Positions 1-8,762 of a stretch of 64,000 nucleotides of DNA are shown here, piece after piece; positions within the stretch are counted from its first letter, which is position 1, and each line of letters opens with the position of its first letter. Source of the DNA: a bacterium (GTDB lineage: Bacteria > Electryoneota > RPQS01); contig DASXUQ010000002.1 in assembly GCA_036504735.1 (NCBI GenBank), forward strand, positions 274,903-338,902. Reading direction: 5' to 3'. The notes under the pieces were generated by a model. The model was not told where the DNA came from. It made no database searches and worked only from the letters and a program-made list of their open reading frames with translations. A program made the translations under genes and the position numbers.

Positions 1-530
1 GTCAGGCGGTCAATCCGCAGATGCCGCGCCAGCACCAGCCAGCCCAGCACCGCCGCCGTTCCTGCAATCACACTCGTCAGGGCAAACAACCGCTCCGCGC
101 TGATTCCTGTCAGCGGATTGAGCAAACCATACAGCGTATGCAATAGAAACAGGGTCAACGGCGCGCGGTTGCGCAGATAGTCCGAAGTCCCCGCCTGAAT
201 TTCGTTTAGCCAGAGCTGCCCATCCCCCAGCAGCGCCGTCGCCGAGGAAAACAGCAGGAACACCACACCGCAGCCCAGGGCCGTAAGCACGTCCCATTGC
301 AGCGGGCTGAACGCAAGCGCCGGAGGCAGATCCGGCAGCAGCCCGCGCCAGCGCACGCGCGAAAAGCCCGTCAACAGCAACGCCACCGCCACAAAGGGCA
401 GCGTCACCTGCACGGGCCAAGGGTAATAGGCCAGAAAATGTGTCCCCCACAGCCACGGCTGTGGAGCCACCAGACCGAGAATTACGCAGGCGCAGAGCAG
501 CGCGAAACCCGCATACAGCGCCTTGATCAT
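1..530 (-). CDS. Polytopic membrane protein, partial (C-terminus off the left edge)
   Basis: An open frame runs on the minus strand from ATG at 530 to the edge with no stop, giving at least 176 residues (starts MIKALYAGFALL). It is very hydrophobic: helices near residues 4-20, 35-52, 78-100 and 130-165 separated by short polar turns such as GDGQLWLNE. The arrangement of membrane spans resembles integral-membrane glycosyltransferases and O-antigen-type proteins, which would fit the glycan genes at 4.5-7.8 kb, but the visible part carries no diagnostic motif. Function is therefore unassigned. A sigma70-like promoter lies about 75 bases upstream. Confidence 0.7.
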   Translation of the reverse strand, partial: MIKALYAGFALLCACVILGLVAPQPWLWGTHFLAYYPWPVQVTLPFVAVALLLTGFSRVRWRGLLPDLPPALAFSPLQWDVLTALGCGVVFLLFSSATALLGDGQLWLNEIQAGTSDYLRNRAPLTLFLLHTLYGLLNPLTGISAERLFALTSVIAGTAAVLGWLVLARHLRIDRL

Positions 531-604
531 GTGTAAAGCATCACCTTTCGCACCGACCACTCATCTTGTAGTTTGACCTGTATGTCCGCCATTTTTCACA
601 GTCT

Positions 605-633
605 AAGCTACGGTAACCTCCCTTCATTGTCAA
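605..633 (-). promoter_or_regulatory. Sigma70-like promoter for the membrane protein at 1-530
   Basis: On the minus strand TTGACA (628-633) is followed by a 17-base spacer and TAGCTT (605-610). The -35 is perfect, the -10 matches less well. Confidence 0.45.
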
Positions 634-651
634 GCCCTTTCCCCCAAACGC

Positions 652-678
652 AAAAAACCCGGCCTTAAAGCCGGGTTC
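652..678 (-). terminator. Rho-independent terminator after the CBS-domain gene
   Basis: Inverted repeat AACCCGGC/GCCGGGTT with a short A/T loop. Read on the minus strand it is followed directly by a T run, as expected for transcription coming from 769-1212. Confidence 0.8.
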
Positions 679-768
679 TGCACATTCCCTTGCCCTACTT
701 CGTGGGGAAGGTCAGGAGTCGGTTCTCCTTCATCCTTCATCCTTCATCCTTCCGCCTTCATCCTTGCC

Positions 769-1212
769 CTAAGCCGGGTATTTCCCCGTCACCACGTTGG
801 TCAACTGCTGCGCCTCATGCCGGGCATCGGCCAGCATGGCCTTGACCAGATCCCCCTGTGACACAATCCCCCGCAGCACGCCGCCGGTAAGCACCGGCAA
901 ATGGCGGATCCGGCGCTCGGTCATGATCGACAGCGCCTCTTCCACACCCGTCTGGCACTGGGCCGTAATCAGGTCGGAGGTCATATGCTCGCTCAGTCGC
1001 ATTCCGGAGAAATCCGGCGGGCTGGTGCGGTTCGAAAGCCGCAGCACATCCCGCTCGCTGAACATTCCCACCAGTTTCCCTTCCCGGTCCACTACGGCCA
1101 GTGCACCGATGTTGTGACGAACCAGGGTCTGCACCGCTTCCAGAACGGTTGCTTCCGGACGTGCTGTGATCACGTCCCGACCCTTGTCGTCCAGGATGTC
1201 CACGAGCTTCAT
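769..1212 (-). CDS. Tandem CBS-domain protein
   Basis: 147 residues made almost entirely of two CBS modules (about 8-63 and 74-130), the fold that binds adenosyl ligands (AMP, ATP, SAM) and regulates partner enzymes or channels. Typical CBS phrases are visible: HNIGALAVVD, GMFSERDVLR, RRIRHLPV and GIVSQGDLVK. It is a stand-alone cytosolic protein with no catalytic domain. The start has a strong Shine-Dalgarno (AAGGAGG, 7 bases before ATG). It is monocistronic, with a terminator downstream. Which partner it regulates cannot be read from the context. Confidence 0.9.
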   Translation of the reverse strand: MKLVDILDDKGRDVITARPEATVLEAVQTLVRHNIGALAVVDREGKLVGMFSERDVLRLSNRTSPPDFSGMRLSEHMTSDLITAQCQTGVEEALSIMTERRIRHLPVLTGGVLRGIVSQGDLVKAMLADARHEAQQLTNVVTGKYPA

Positions 1213-1462
1213 GACCGCCTCCTTACTTCCCCGATAGTGTGCCTGAGACTAATTTACATGTGAAATGCACTCGAGTCAAGCGCCATTTGTTCCCATGTGA
1301 AAACAAAAACATCATTATAAATAATTCTTTACGGTCGTCGACTTTGTACAAATTTGTGAAAATAGAGGTCCTCCCCGCTCATCTTGTCCCACGGCCACAA
1401 CGAGCGCGGGGGCCGGACAGATGGGGTCTGCCCTTGTCACCCGCTTGCCAGCAGTGAAACAA

Positions 1463-1494
1463 GAAGAGCCGCTGGACAAATCCACCGGCTCTTC
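1463..1494 (-). terminator. Possible terminator hairpin after the metallopeptidase gene
   Basis: GAAGAGCCG (1463-1471) pairs with CGGCTCTTC (1486-1494) around a 14-base loop; there is no good T run. The rest of 1213-1533 holds no gene I can support; 1495-1528 contains short TTTCAG direct repeats that recur elsewhere in the window. Confidence 0.5.
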
Positions 1495-1533
1495 CTTTCA
1501 GTATTTCAGCCTTTCAGCGTTTCAGCATCTTCT

Positions 1534-4230
1534 TCAGTTGCCGTCCCACGCCGTCACCATGAAGAACTGCATCATGTTGGTCGGATCGGAAATCGTGATG
1601 GTCGTCTGATCGGTGGTGTAGATTTGTGTGAATGGTCCGTCCGCCGACAGACTCGAGTAGACCTTGTAGTGCGCGGCGGTTCCCGACCAGCGTAGCATGA
1701 TGTCCGTGCCGTCCGAAGCGCAGGTCAACTCCACGGGAATCGAAAGGCTCGCCGCCATCGGCGCATACACCTGCACATCATCCACAAACCAACCCTGCTG
1801 TCCGGTTCCGGCGTCGCTGCCGAACCGGAAACGGATCTGCACATTCTGCCCGGCATACGCGGACAGGTCAAAGCTCTTCTGTGACCACACCGTATCCACG
1901 CCCGCAAAACACGGTTGTCCGAGCATCGGTCCCGTCGCCGGGTTGCCGCCGCTGCTGCGATAACGGAACGTCTTGGGGTATCCCGTCAGCGGCGCGATGC
2001 GGGTGAACGTTCCGCCGTTGACTGAGACTTCGATGATGCCGCCGTCATACGCCGAGTCCGCATAAGTCCCGGAAAGCTCCGACTGAATTCGGTGCCAATA
2101 GCTGAACACTGCGCCGGCGGGAAGATTGCTCATCACCGGAGACGTCAGCCGCGCGTCATTCAAATTGCCGTAATTACCCGTGCCCGTGTCGCCGCACTTG
2201 TAGGCGTGCGTGGCGCTGTGGGACCGTTGCGTGGACAGATTCCATTGGTCAATCCACGTGCCGCCTGCCGACGCGTGCGTCCAGCCCGTTGCGCCGCTCT
2301 CGAAATTCTCCGACAGCACCAGTTGCAGCGCGCTGATCGTGAAATCCGCCGCCGAGGTGTCAGCATGCGTCGGATCGCCGACCACGGAAATCCGCACCCG
2401 GCACGTCGTAGACCGCGGGCCGGGAACCACCACAGTGTACAAACCGTTATTGGCCACCGATGCCGCCAGGGTGCTCCACGGCCCGGCCACACCGCTGCGC
2501 GACAGTTCAATCATCACATTGCCGCCTAAGCTGCCCGTCGTCCAGCGCACGCTCATGGTGCTGTCCACCGGCCAGAAGTCGCCGCCGTTTGGTGATGTCA
2601 AGGCAAATACCGGCGGAGCCGTCAGCAAGCCACGCGGAATGAAATGCGTGTAGATGGACGCCTGATGCACGCCGCCGAACAGACTCATGTCCGCCGTCAG
2701 CAATGCCTGCGCCGCCGTGGGCATGGTCGCACTGGTGCCCAGCAGGAAGTGGTGCTGCAGCACGATCTTATCCATCACGTCGCGCCCCACATCCAGCATG
2801 GTTTCGAAACACGGCTGACTCCAGATCATGCCCGCGTCGTGCACTTCTCCGTTGTTTTCCGGGTAATGGTAGTTGGCGTTCAACACACGTCCCGACCACC
2901 ATTCGTTATGGCCGTCCCAGTTGAACACCCACGTATTGTGGAAGGTCGAAATCGAATTCGAATAGGAACCGGCCCAGTAGTCGCCGAAACCTTCGCCCAT
3001 GCCGCCTTCGTCGCCATTGCCCCAGCCCGGCACCGAGCCGTTCTGAATCGCGTGACCGTACTCGTGCCAGATCACATCCGCATCTTCCGCGTCATCCACG
3101 CCGCCTTCACCCCAGGCCAGCCGGTTGGTGCTCGGCACGTAATAGGAGTTGTCGTCGCCATTGACGCCGTGCGGGTCCGCGTGAATCGGAGCGTGCTGAA
3201 TGTTATTAAATCCGAGGGAGATAATCCAGCGCTGGCTCTTGTCGATGTTGTAATAGACGTTCACATCTTCGAAGCCCTGGGCATTGCGGTTGAAGCGGAA
3301 ACTGTCGGGGTTGGTCGCCGTATTAATCGGACTCGTCGGCGGATCCCAGTCATCGTCATAGCACCACGGCCCGCGCAGGTAATAGGTTCCGGAGGTCAGT
3401 GTAATGTCCCGCAACGTATCCACAAACTCCTGCGCGAAAAGCTGCGCCGTATTGGCGTCATTGCCGTCGGTGTACCCTGTCTGGCCGTACGTCGCCTGCG
3501 CCGTCGTCAGTGGATCCGGTCGGAACACCAGCCCCGTGCCGTCCACATAGCAGAGCTTATCAACGGCGCGGCGGATCTGGCCCGTATTGGCATCCACCAG
3601 CACTTCCCAATCACCACGCGGGTCGGACATGAACTGGTTCACCTTCCAGCACACCGCAAAATCCCGGTTGTCGCCGGCCCAGATCACCAGCCGTGTCTGC
3701 GCGTCATCCCGCGGCTGAGCCTTCGGCTGCAAATGATTATGGGCGATAGACACTGCGTCCGTCGCGCTGAGGGCAATCGCCGTCGGCAGCTTCTCGGGAA
3801 CAGTCATCAAACCGGAATAATAAAACAGCACCTTGTTCTGACGGCTGAGGGTCACCACCACGTCGCCCGGATATACCGGCACGCCGTTGATCATGTGCTC
3901 GAATGTGACGTGATACCCCATCGGGGTCTCCGCCGTACGCACCGCTTTCAAATTCTCTGTCGAGGGTTGCAGACCCACCCAATCGGTGTGCGCGGCCAGA
4001 AAGGCGCGCGCCGCCTGCTCCGAAGTCCCGCTATATGGGCCTTCGGAAAGCTGGCCGACACACTGCAAATGACCGTCGCGACTATCGATGACCCGGTTGC
4101 CCTCTGTGCGCCCGGTGCCTTGCTGATCCATGTACGTCGGCACGGTGGCGAGAGGATTGCTCGGCACTGGCTTCAATGCAAAAGCCCCGGTATTCAGGGC
4201 TGCCAAAAGTAAAACCGCTATTAACCACAT
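1534..4230 (-). CDS. Secreted M36/M4-type zinc metallopeptidase with Ig-like, MAM-like and Fn3-like C-terminal domains
   Basis: 898 residues. Signal peptide at 1-18; propeptide-like FTP/PepSY region about 70-230; catalytic domain about 240-540 with the zinc motif HEYGH at 389-393 and the third ligand in GEGFGDY (Glu about 413), the spacing seen in fungalysin/thermolysin-like gluzincins. This is followed by an Ig-like module beginning SPNGGDFW (about 545-640), a jelly-roll/MAM-like domain (FESGATGW, about 648-800) and a final fibronectin-III-like module (about 812-898). Unlike several neighbours it has no YPNPFN sorting tail. AAGGAG lies 7 bases before ATG. Predicted role: extracellular or cell-surface protein degradation. 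Confidence 0.88.
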   Translation of the reverse strand: MWLIAVLLLAALNTGAFALKPVPSNPLATVPTYMDQQGTGRTEGNRVIDSRDGHLQCVGQLSEGPYSGTSEQAARAFLAAHTDWVGLQPSTENLKAVRTAETPMGYHVTFEHMINGVPVYPGDVVVTLSRQNKVLFYYSGLMTVPEKLPTAIALSATDAVSIAHNHLQPKAQPRDDAQTRLVIWAGDNRDFAVCWKVNQFMSDPRGDWEVLVDANTGQIRRAVDKLCYVDGTGLVFRPDPLTTAQATYGQTGYTDGNDANTAQLFAQEFVDTLRDITLTSGTYYLRGPWCYDDDWDPPTSPINTATNPDSFRFNRNAQGFEDVNVYYNIDKSQRWIISLGFNNIQHAPIHADPHGVNGDDNSYYVPSTNRLAWGEGGVDDAEDADVIWHEYGHAIQNGSVPGWGNGDEGGMGEGFGDYWAGSYSNSISTFHNTWVFNWDGHNEWWSGRVLNANYHYPENNGEVHDAGMIWSQPCFETMLDVGRDVMDKIVLQHHFLLGTSATMPTAAQALLTADMSLFGGVHQASIYTHFIPRGLLTAPPVFALTSPNGGDFWPVDSTMSVRWTTGSLGGNVMIELSRSGVAGPWSTLAASVANNGLYTVVVPGPRSTTCRVRISVVGDPTHADTSAADFTISALQLVLSENFESGATGWTHASAGGTWIDQWNLSTQRSHSATHAYKCGDTGTGNYGNLNDARLTSPVMSNLPAGAVFSYWHRIQSELSGTYADSAYDGGIIEVSVNGGTFTRIAPLTGYPKTFRYRSSGGNPATGPMLGQPCFAGVDTVWSQKSFDLSAYAGQNVQIRFRFGSDAGTGQQGWFVDDVQVYAPMAASLSIPVELTCASDGTDIMLRWSGTAAHYKVYSSLSADGPFTQIYTTDQTTITISDPTNMMQFFMVTAWDGN

Positions 4231-4471
4231 AGTTAGTCACTCCTTAGTCGGTGCGAATATGCGGACCCAAAGCATGTTCCATCCATCACATAAGATAATA
4301 CCGTCTCTCCCAAAAACCAAGCCCTCTTTCGCTTCAGTTCTCTGGTTCTTTAGCGAGAAAGATCTGAGCGTCGCGCCAGCCGTAACCTTCGCGGCGGCAG
4401 GGCTCTTGGGGCTTGCCCTGCCCCGCTGGGCGATCCCGTTGAAGAGGCGGCGCATCCTCCTGCCTTAGCCG

Positions 4472-4498
4472 GGCATGCGAAAACCCAAGACGCATGCC
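4472..4498 (-). terminator. Hairpin in the gap between methyltransferase and metallopeptidase
   Basis: GGCATGCG (4472-4479) and CGCATGCC (4491-4498) form an 8-bp stem just downstream of the methyltransferase stop, without a T tract. No gene is seen in 4231-4525. Confidence 0.35.
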
Positions 4499-4525
4499 GC
4501 GGCGATGGCAGTATTTTTCCGCAGC

Positions 4526-5377
4526 CTATCCGTTCTTTTTCGCTACCACCAGCCAGCCGCCGCCATGCGGGCTCGGCCACGTCACGTCGATGAACATGCT
4601 CAGCGCAGCGGGCAGATAAAAGACCAGCAGCCACGGCGCCACAATCAGAATAAACCATTTGGATGTGGACAGCAGCCGCATGGGAATCCGCTGCAGCACG
4701 GTCCACGCGAACCGTCCCCACACGGGTCCATAAGTCCGCCCCATCTTTTCGATCTGAAATCCCGCCGTGGACAACTTCTCGATGAACTCGCGCTTCGTGT
4801 AGCCTTCCCGCACGTGCTCGCCGACAACACTCTCGAGGTGCTGATGGGATTCTTCCTTCGGCGTGCGCGGCGTGGCAATCACAAACAGGCCGCCGGGCCG
4901 CAGAGATTCGAATACATTGCGGTATACCGCGGCGTCATCGAGAATATGCTCCATCACATCCACCGACAGCGCCAGATCGAACTGCTCCGGCCGTTTGAAC
5001 GTCGTCAGGTCATCCACCATGAACACGCAGTTCCGCTTTTTCAGCTTGTGCATAAAGCGGCGGCAGTCATGAACCTGCTCCTCTTTGACGTCTACCGCCT
5101 GGATTTCCGCGTGAGGAAACAGTTTACTCATAAAGTAGCTATACTGGCCGTACCCCGATCCCGCGTCGAACACGTCGTGCACATCCTTCTTGCGCGCGAT
5201 ACGCCGCAGTTCCTTGCGCACGTGCCACTGCCGCAAAAAAAGCGCGCCCAGCATCGCATAAAAGAGCTTGCGCAAAAACACATTGTGCGATACCCATTTG
5301 CCCAACACCGCTTTAAAAGGATCGTAGTCTATCGCTTTCACATCTATGTCCGTTTGATAAGTAGAAGCTTCTTTCAA
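4526..5377 (-). CDS. Class I SAM-dependent methyltransferase (glycan cluster)
   Basis: About 283 residues. SAM-binding motif I is visible as DAGSGYGQY, followed by the acidic motif II (VDVKEE) and the DLALSVDVMEHI motif, which places it in the Methyltransf_11/25-like group. A hydrophobic stretch near the C-terminus (FILIVAPWLLVFYLPAAL) suggests membrane association, as in some polysaccharide or lipid-linked sugar methylases. I chose the TTG at 5377, whose last two bases overlap the TGA of the upstream glycosyltransferase (TTGA) and which has AAAGG seven bases before it; a longer TTG start (5422) or GTG (5341) is possible. It is transcribed with the two GT4 genes. Confidence 0.85.
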   Translation of the reverse strand: MKEASTYQTDIDVKAIDYDPFKAVLGKWVSHNVFLRKLFYAMLGALFLRQWHVRKELRRIARKKDVHDVFDAGSGYGQYSYFMSKLFPHAEIQAVDVKEEQVHDCRRFMHKLKKRNCVFMVDDLTTFKRPEQFDLALSVDVMEHILDDAAVYRNVFESLRPGGLFVIATPRTPKEESHQHLESVVGEHVREGYTKREFIEKLSTAGFQIEKMGRTYGPVWGRFAWTVLQRIPMRLLSTSKWFILIVAPWLLVFYLPAALSMFIDVTWPSPHGGGWLVVAKKNG

Positions 5378-6516
5378 ATCTCTGCCTTTAGCCTTTCCAA
5401 CACGCCTGCAAACTCTTGCCAACTCTGCCGCTTCGCCGCCTCACGCACGCCAGACTCGAAGGCCGCGCGGCCCCCCGCATCATAAAACCGCTTCACCGCG
5501 GCGGCGATCGCGGCAGACTCGGCCTGCTCAATCACCACCCCCATCTGCCCGTCGCGCATCGCTTCATCCAGCCCTCCGGCCCGGGTGGAAATCACCGGAG
5601 TCTCCAGCGCCAGCGCCGTGGGAATCACTCCCGACTGTGTCGCGCTGCGGTACGGCAGCACCACGGCATCCGCCGCTGCAAAACACATGGAGACCTCCTC
5701 GCCGGAGAAGTAGTGGTCGTGCAGCACCACCCGCTCGCGCATTCCCGTTTCATCCAGCAGCTTCTCATAGCGCGCACGCCGCTCATGGATCGGACCGCAC
5801 ACCGCCAGCTTTACGTCGCCGTTTTCCCGCACAATCTGCGGCATGGCGCGCAGCAGCAGATCCAGCCCCTTATAGTGCCGCACAAAACCAAAAAACAGCA
5901 GCACCCGCTCCGCCTCAACACCTAATTGCCTGCGCGCGTCCTGCACCGTCCCCGAAAACACTCGGTACCGGTCGAACGGCGGATGCGGCGCAAAATAGAT
6001 TCGCTCCTCCGCCACATCCGGCAGCAACTGCTTGAGCCGACGCTCTTCGGCGCGGCTCAGCACCAGGAATTTGCTCGCCGTGCGCAGCGCCATCTTCGCC
6101 AGATACACATCTCCGGGCCGCCGCTCATGGGAGACCACGTCGTGGATCACATATACCAGCCGCCGGCGATACTCCGCTGACAAGGCCCGCGCCACGCCGC
6201 GATATCCCGGCCCAAACGGTGGCATCCACCACATCGCCGCAATCAGGTCAGGCCTGAACGCTTCGATGATGCGCGCGGTGGCTTTCCATGTCTTTGGCTT
6301 CCACGCGACAAACACCCGTTCCGATTCCAGCGGCACCGCATGGGGAGAATCATCCGTCTGGGATTTCCCCGGGAAAAACAGTTTGGGAAAGAGCGTTTCG
6401 AAATTGACCAGCTTCACCTCGTGCCCTGCATCCCGCAGCGCTCGTGTCAGCGCCGCCGTAAAATGCGGCACCCCGCCGCGAAACGGATACACCGGACCAA
6501 ACAGCACAATCCTCAC
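5374..6516 (-). CDS. GT4-family glycosyltransferase
   Basis: 380 residues with a GT-B fold. The N-terminal glycine-rich strand MRIVLFGPVYPFRGG is the acceptor-side loop, and the C-terminal half has the GT4 pattern PYRSATQSG followed by ALALETPVISTRAGGLDE, where the E-x7-E pair binds the nucleotide-sugar donor. It is cytosolic, transferring an activated sugar to a lipid- or glycan-linked acceptor. It is a clear paralogue of the next gene upstream (6623-7771), sharing N-terminal and donor-site phrases. Overlap with the downstream methyltransferase indicates one operon building a surface polysaccharide or glycolipid. Confidence 0.9.
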   Translation of the reverse strand: MRIVLFGPVYPFRGGVPHFTAALTRALRDAGHEVKLVNFETLFPKLFFPGKSQTDDSPHAVPLESERVFVAWKPKTWKATARIIEAFRPDLIAAMWWMPPFGPGYRGVARALSAEYRRRLVYVIHDVVSHERRPGDVYLAKMALRTASKFLVLSRAEERRLKQLLPDVAEERIYFAPHPPFDRYRVFSGTVQDARRQLGVEAERVLLFFGFVRHYKGLDLLLRAMPQIVRENGDVKLAVCGPIHERRARYEKLLDETGMRERVVLHDHYFSGEEVSMCFAAADAVVLPYRSATQSGVIPTALALETPVISTRAGGLDEAMRDGQMGVVIEQAESAAIAAAVKRFYDAGGRAAFESGVREAAKRQSWQEFAGVLERLKAEI

Positions 6517-6622
6517 GCGGCACCCAAAGACAAAAGCAGAAAACAGAAAGCAAAAAACAAAAATGCGATGCGCCTATTTTCGCTTTTCGTTTTTCGCCTT
6601 TTCGCTTTTCCCCGTTCCGCCT

Positions 6623-7771
6623 TCATCCTTCCGCCTTCATCCTTTCTTCAATCGTCTTCGCCAGCGCTTCCCAGGAGAACCGCTTGGCCTCGCGCCGCAC
6701 CGCGCCGGAAAACACGTCCCGTCCGCCCATAGCATAATAGCGTTCGACCGCCGCCGACAGTGCGGTCACATCTTCCGGCGGAACAATCAGCCCCGTCATG
6801 CCGTCGGTCACCACTTCTCCCAAGCCCCCCACATTGGTGGTAATCACCGGAGTCCCCAGCGCATAGGCCACCTGAATAATCCCCGACTGTGTCGCGCTGC
6901 GGTACGGCAACACCACGGCATCGGCCGCCGCAAAATATTTTCCCACCATGTCGCTGGGACAATAGCCGTCGCGCACAATCACCGCATCGGCAATATCCAA
7001 CTCCACCAGCAGTTTGTCGTACTCTTCGCGCTTCTCGTAAAACTCCCCGACCACCACCAGCTTCACATCCGGATGACTCCGGCGGATGTGCGGCAGGGCG
7101 CGGAGCAGCAGATCCAATCCTTTATAGCGCCGCACAAATCCGAAGAACAGCAACAGTTTGCCATCGGCGGGCAGATCCGTCTCCCGGCGCGCATCCTGCG
7201 GCGGGCCGTCAAAGGGCAGATAGCAGTCATAAACCGGATGCGGGGAGTAGGCAATGCGATCATCGGACACATCGGGGAAGATTCGCCGCATCTCGCCCTC
7301 TTCCGTACGGCTTAACAGCAGATAATAGTGCGCCGTTCCCAGTGCCAGCCGCGACAGAAACATGTCTCCCGGCCGCTTCTCATGGGGCACCACATTGTGC
7401 AGCAGATAACCGATCCGCCCCCGGTATGCCGGCCCCAGCAGTTTGGCCACGGCCCAGTAGCCTGCCGCAAAGAACGGCATCCACCACATCACCAGAATCA
7501 GATCCGGTTTGTGCCGTTTGATCGTCCGCGCCGTCCTCAGCCACGCCAGCGGATTCCACGCCGTGAACACACGCTCCGACTCCACCTTCAGAGCGTCCGG
7601 CGAATCGTCGAACTGCGTCTTGCCCGGAAACAGGATCTTCGGAAACTGCTTGCGGAAATTGACCAGCGCCACGTCGTGCCCCGCCGTCATCAGCGCCTTC
7701 GACAGCACGCCCGAAAACTGCGCGATTCCGCCGCGAAATGGCCATGCTGGCCCAAGGATAACAATTTTCAT
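6623..7771 (-). CDS. GT4-family glycosyltransferase (paralogue of the neighbour)
   Basis: 383 residues from the ATG at 7771 (MKIVILGPAWPFRGG); the frame stays open further upstream but the family alignment begins here. Contains the GT4 donor-site region PYRSATQSG and YALGTPVITTNVGGLGE. Same architecture as 5374-6516, so the pair probably arose by tandem duplication and then specialised for different donor or acceptor sugars. Separated from it by about 100 bases of low-complexity DNA (TTTTCGC runs and CTTCATCC repeats, 6540-6622). Confidence 0.9.
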   Translation of the reverse strand: MKIVILGPAWPFRGGIAQFSGVLSKALMTAGHDVALVNFRKQFPKILFPGKTQFDDSPDALKVESERVFTAWNPLAWLRTARTIKRHKPDLILVMWWMPFFAAGYWAVAKLLGPAYRGRIGYLLHNVVPHEKRPGDMFLSRLALGTAHYYLLLSRTEEGEMRRIFPDVSDDRIAYSPHPVYDCYLPFDGPPQDARRETDLPADGKLLLFFGFVRRYKGLDLLLRALPHIRRSHPDVKLVVVGEFYEKREEYDKLLVELDIADAVIVRDGYCPSDMVGKYFAAADAVVLPYRSATQSGIIQVAYALGTPVITTNVGGLGEVVTDGMTGLIVPPEDVTALSAAVERYYAMGGRDVFSGAVRREAKRFSWEALAKTIEERMKAEG

Positions 7772-7829
7772 GGGATGGTACGCAAGCAATTCAAAAGATA
7801 GGTCCAACGCGATTGAGACCGCGCGAGAC

Positions 7830-7938
7830 GGGCACGGCATGTCGTGCCCCTACGACAGATTCCATAATCTTGGGACCGCGCGGTCCCCCGCGCTGTCCCC
7901 CCGCCGCAGGCGGCCTCAGGTGCAGGGGTTACCCCTGC
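7830..7938. repeat. Cluster of short palindromic repeat modules
   Basis: Contains GGGCACGGCATGTCGTGCCC (7830-7849), GGGACCGCGCGGTCCC, CCGCCGCAGGCGG and GCAGGGGTTACCCCTGC (7922-7938) in a row. The same modules in the same order recur at 15947-16043 and partly near 24600-24700. Confidence 0.85.
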
Positions 7939-7941
7939 CTG

Positions 7942-8673
7942 CTATTTCTTGTGCCAGACGGGGTAGTAGAGCGCATCTGCGTAATTCAGCAGGTAGACTC
8001 CCAGCGTGATGTAGCCCACTACGTTGCGCGTGCGGTAGGCGCTGCGGTAATCGGCATAGGCCTGATCGATGCGCGGGTCGCCGTAAACCTGCAGGTTCCG
8101 GTAATCGTCATGCCGTTTTCCCACTTCAATCTGTTCGAAAACCAGCGCCGCCAGGGTAAACACCTGTGCCACGGCGAGGGCCGTGCCCTTCAGCTCCTGC
8201 CGCTTGTAAAACTGTCCCCAGCCGGGCAGCACCAGGGAGCGCCACGATGCGGACATCCGCGCGTCCGCCTGCGGCATGCGGAACACCGCCGGCTCGCTGG
8301 CCACCGAGAGCAGATAATTTTGCCGCGCCTCACGGAACACATCCGTGATCTTGGGCGAGGTCTGTACCGGATCCAGATTGTAGGCCGGATTCACCGTCAG
8401 CACGTGCGTGAATTCCTGCAACGCCGCCGGACGCTGGTCTCGCGCCACATAGACAAAGCCCAGCAGCAGATGGTATTTCAGCTTATCCAGTTCATCCAGG
8501 CTCGCCGCCTCCCGCAGACCGCGCAGCGCGGTCAGCTCCGCGTTGTCGTAGTTGCCGTCTTCATAGGCCGCTTGTGCCGCGTGAAACAGGCTGTCTGCCG
8601 TGCTGCGCGGTTGCGCCTGCACGATGCCCGCCGCCAACAACAACCCTATGCCGATCATCGCCAGTCGAGTCAT
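7942..8673 (-). CDS. TPR-like outer region plus DUF5683-like membrane domain protein
   Basis: 243 residues. Signal peptide ending AAGIVQA; a helical repeat-like segment (LFHAAQAAYEDGNYDNAE and following, about 25-100) as in tetratricopeptide proteins; then a C-terminal domain starting SLVLPGWGQFYKRQELKG with hydrophobic helices, the pattern of DUF5683-type proteins of FCB bacteria. I chose the ATG at 8673 because GGGAGGAGA precedes it directly; the longer frame has no such signal. Likely an envelope protein of unknown function. A palindromic repeat sits three bases beyond its stop codon. Confidence 0.75.
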   Translation of the reverse strand: MTRLAMIGIGLLLAAGIVQAQPRSTADSLFHAAQAAYEDGNYDNAELTALRGLREAASLDELDKLKYHLLLGFVYVARDQRPAALQEFTHVLTVNPAYNLDPVQTSPKITDVFREARQNYLLSVASEPAVFRMPQADARMSASWRSLVLPGWGQFYKRQELKGTALAVAQVFTLAALVFEQIEVGKRHDDYRNLQVYGDPRIDQAYADYRSAYRTRNVVGYITLGVYLLNYADALYYPVWHKK

Positions 8674-8762
8674 TCTCCTCCCGTTCGCGTGAAATGAAAT
8701 CTTGAAAGGCTGAAGAGGCTCTGTCATCCGTTCAGCCCCTCAGCATTTCAGTCTTTCCACAG

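Noticed and set aside
2644..4212. 522-residue open frame antisense to the metallopeptidase
   Set aside because: His/Arg/Val-rich shadow translation; the opposite strand has signal peptide, HEYGH motif and domains.
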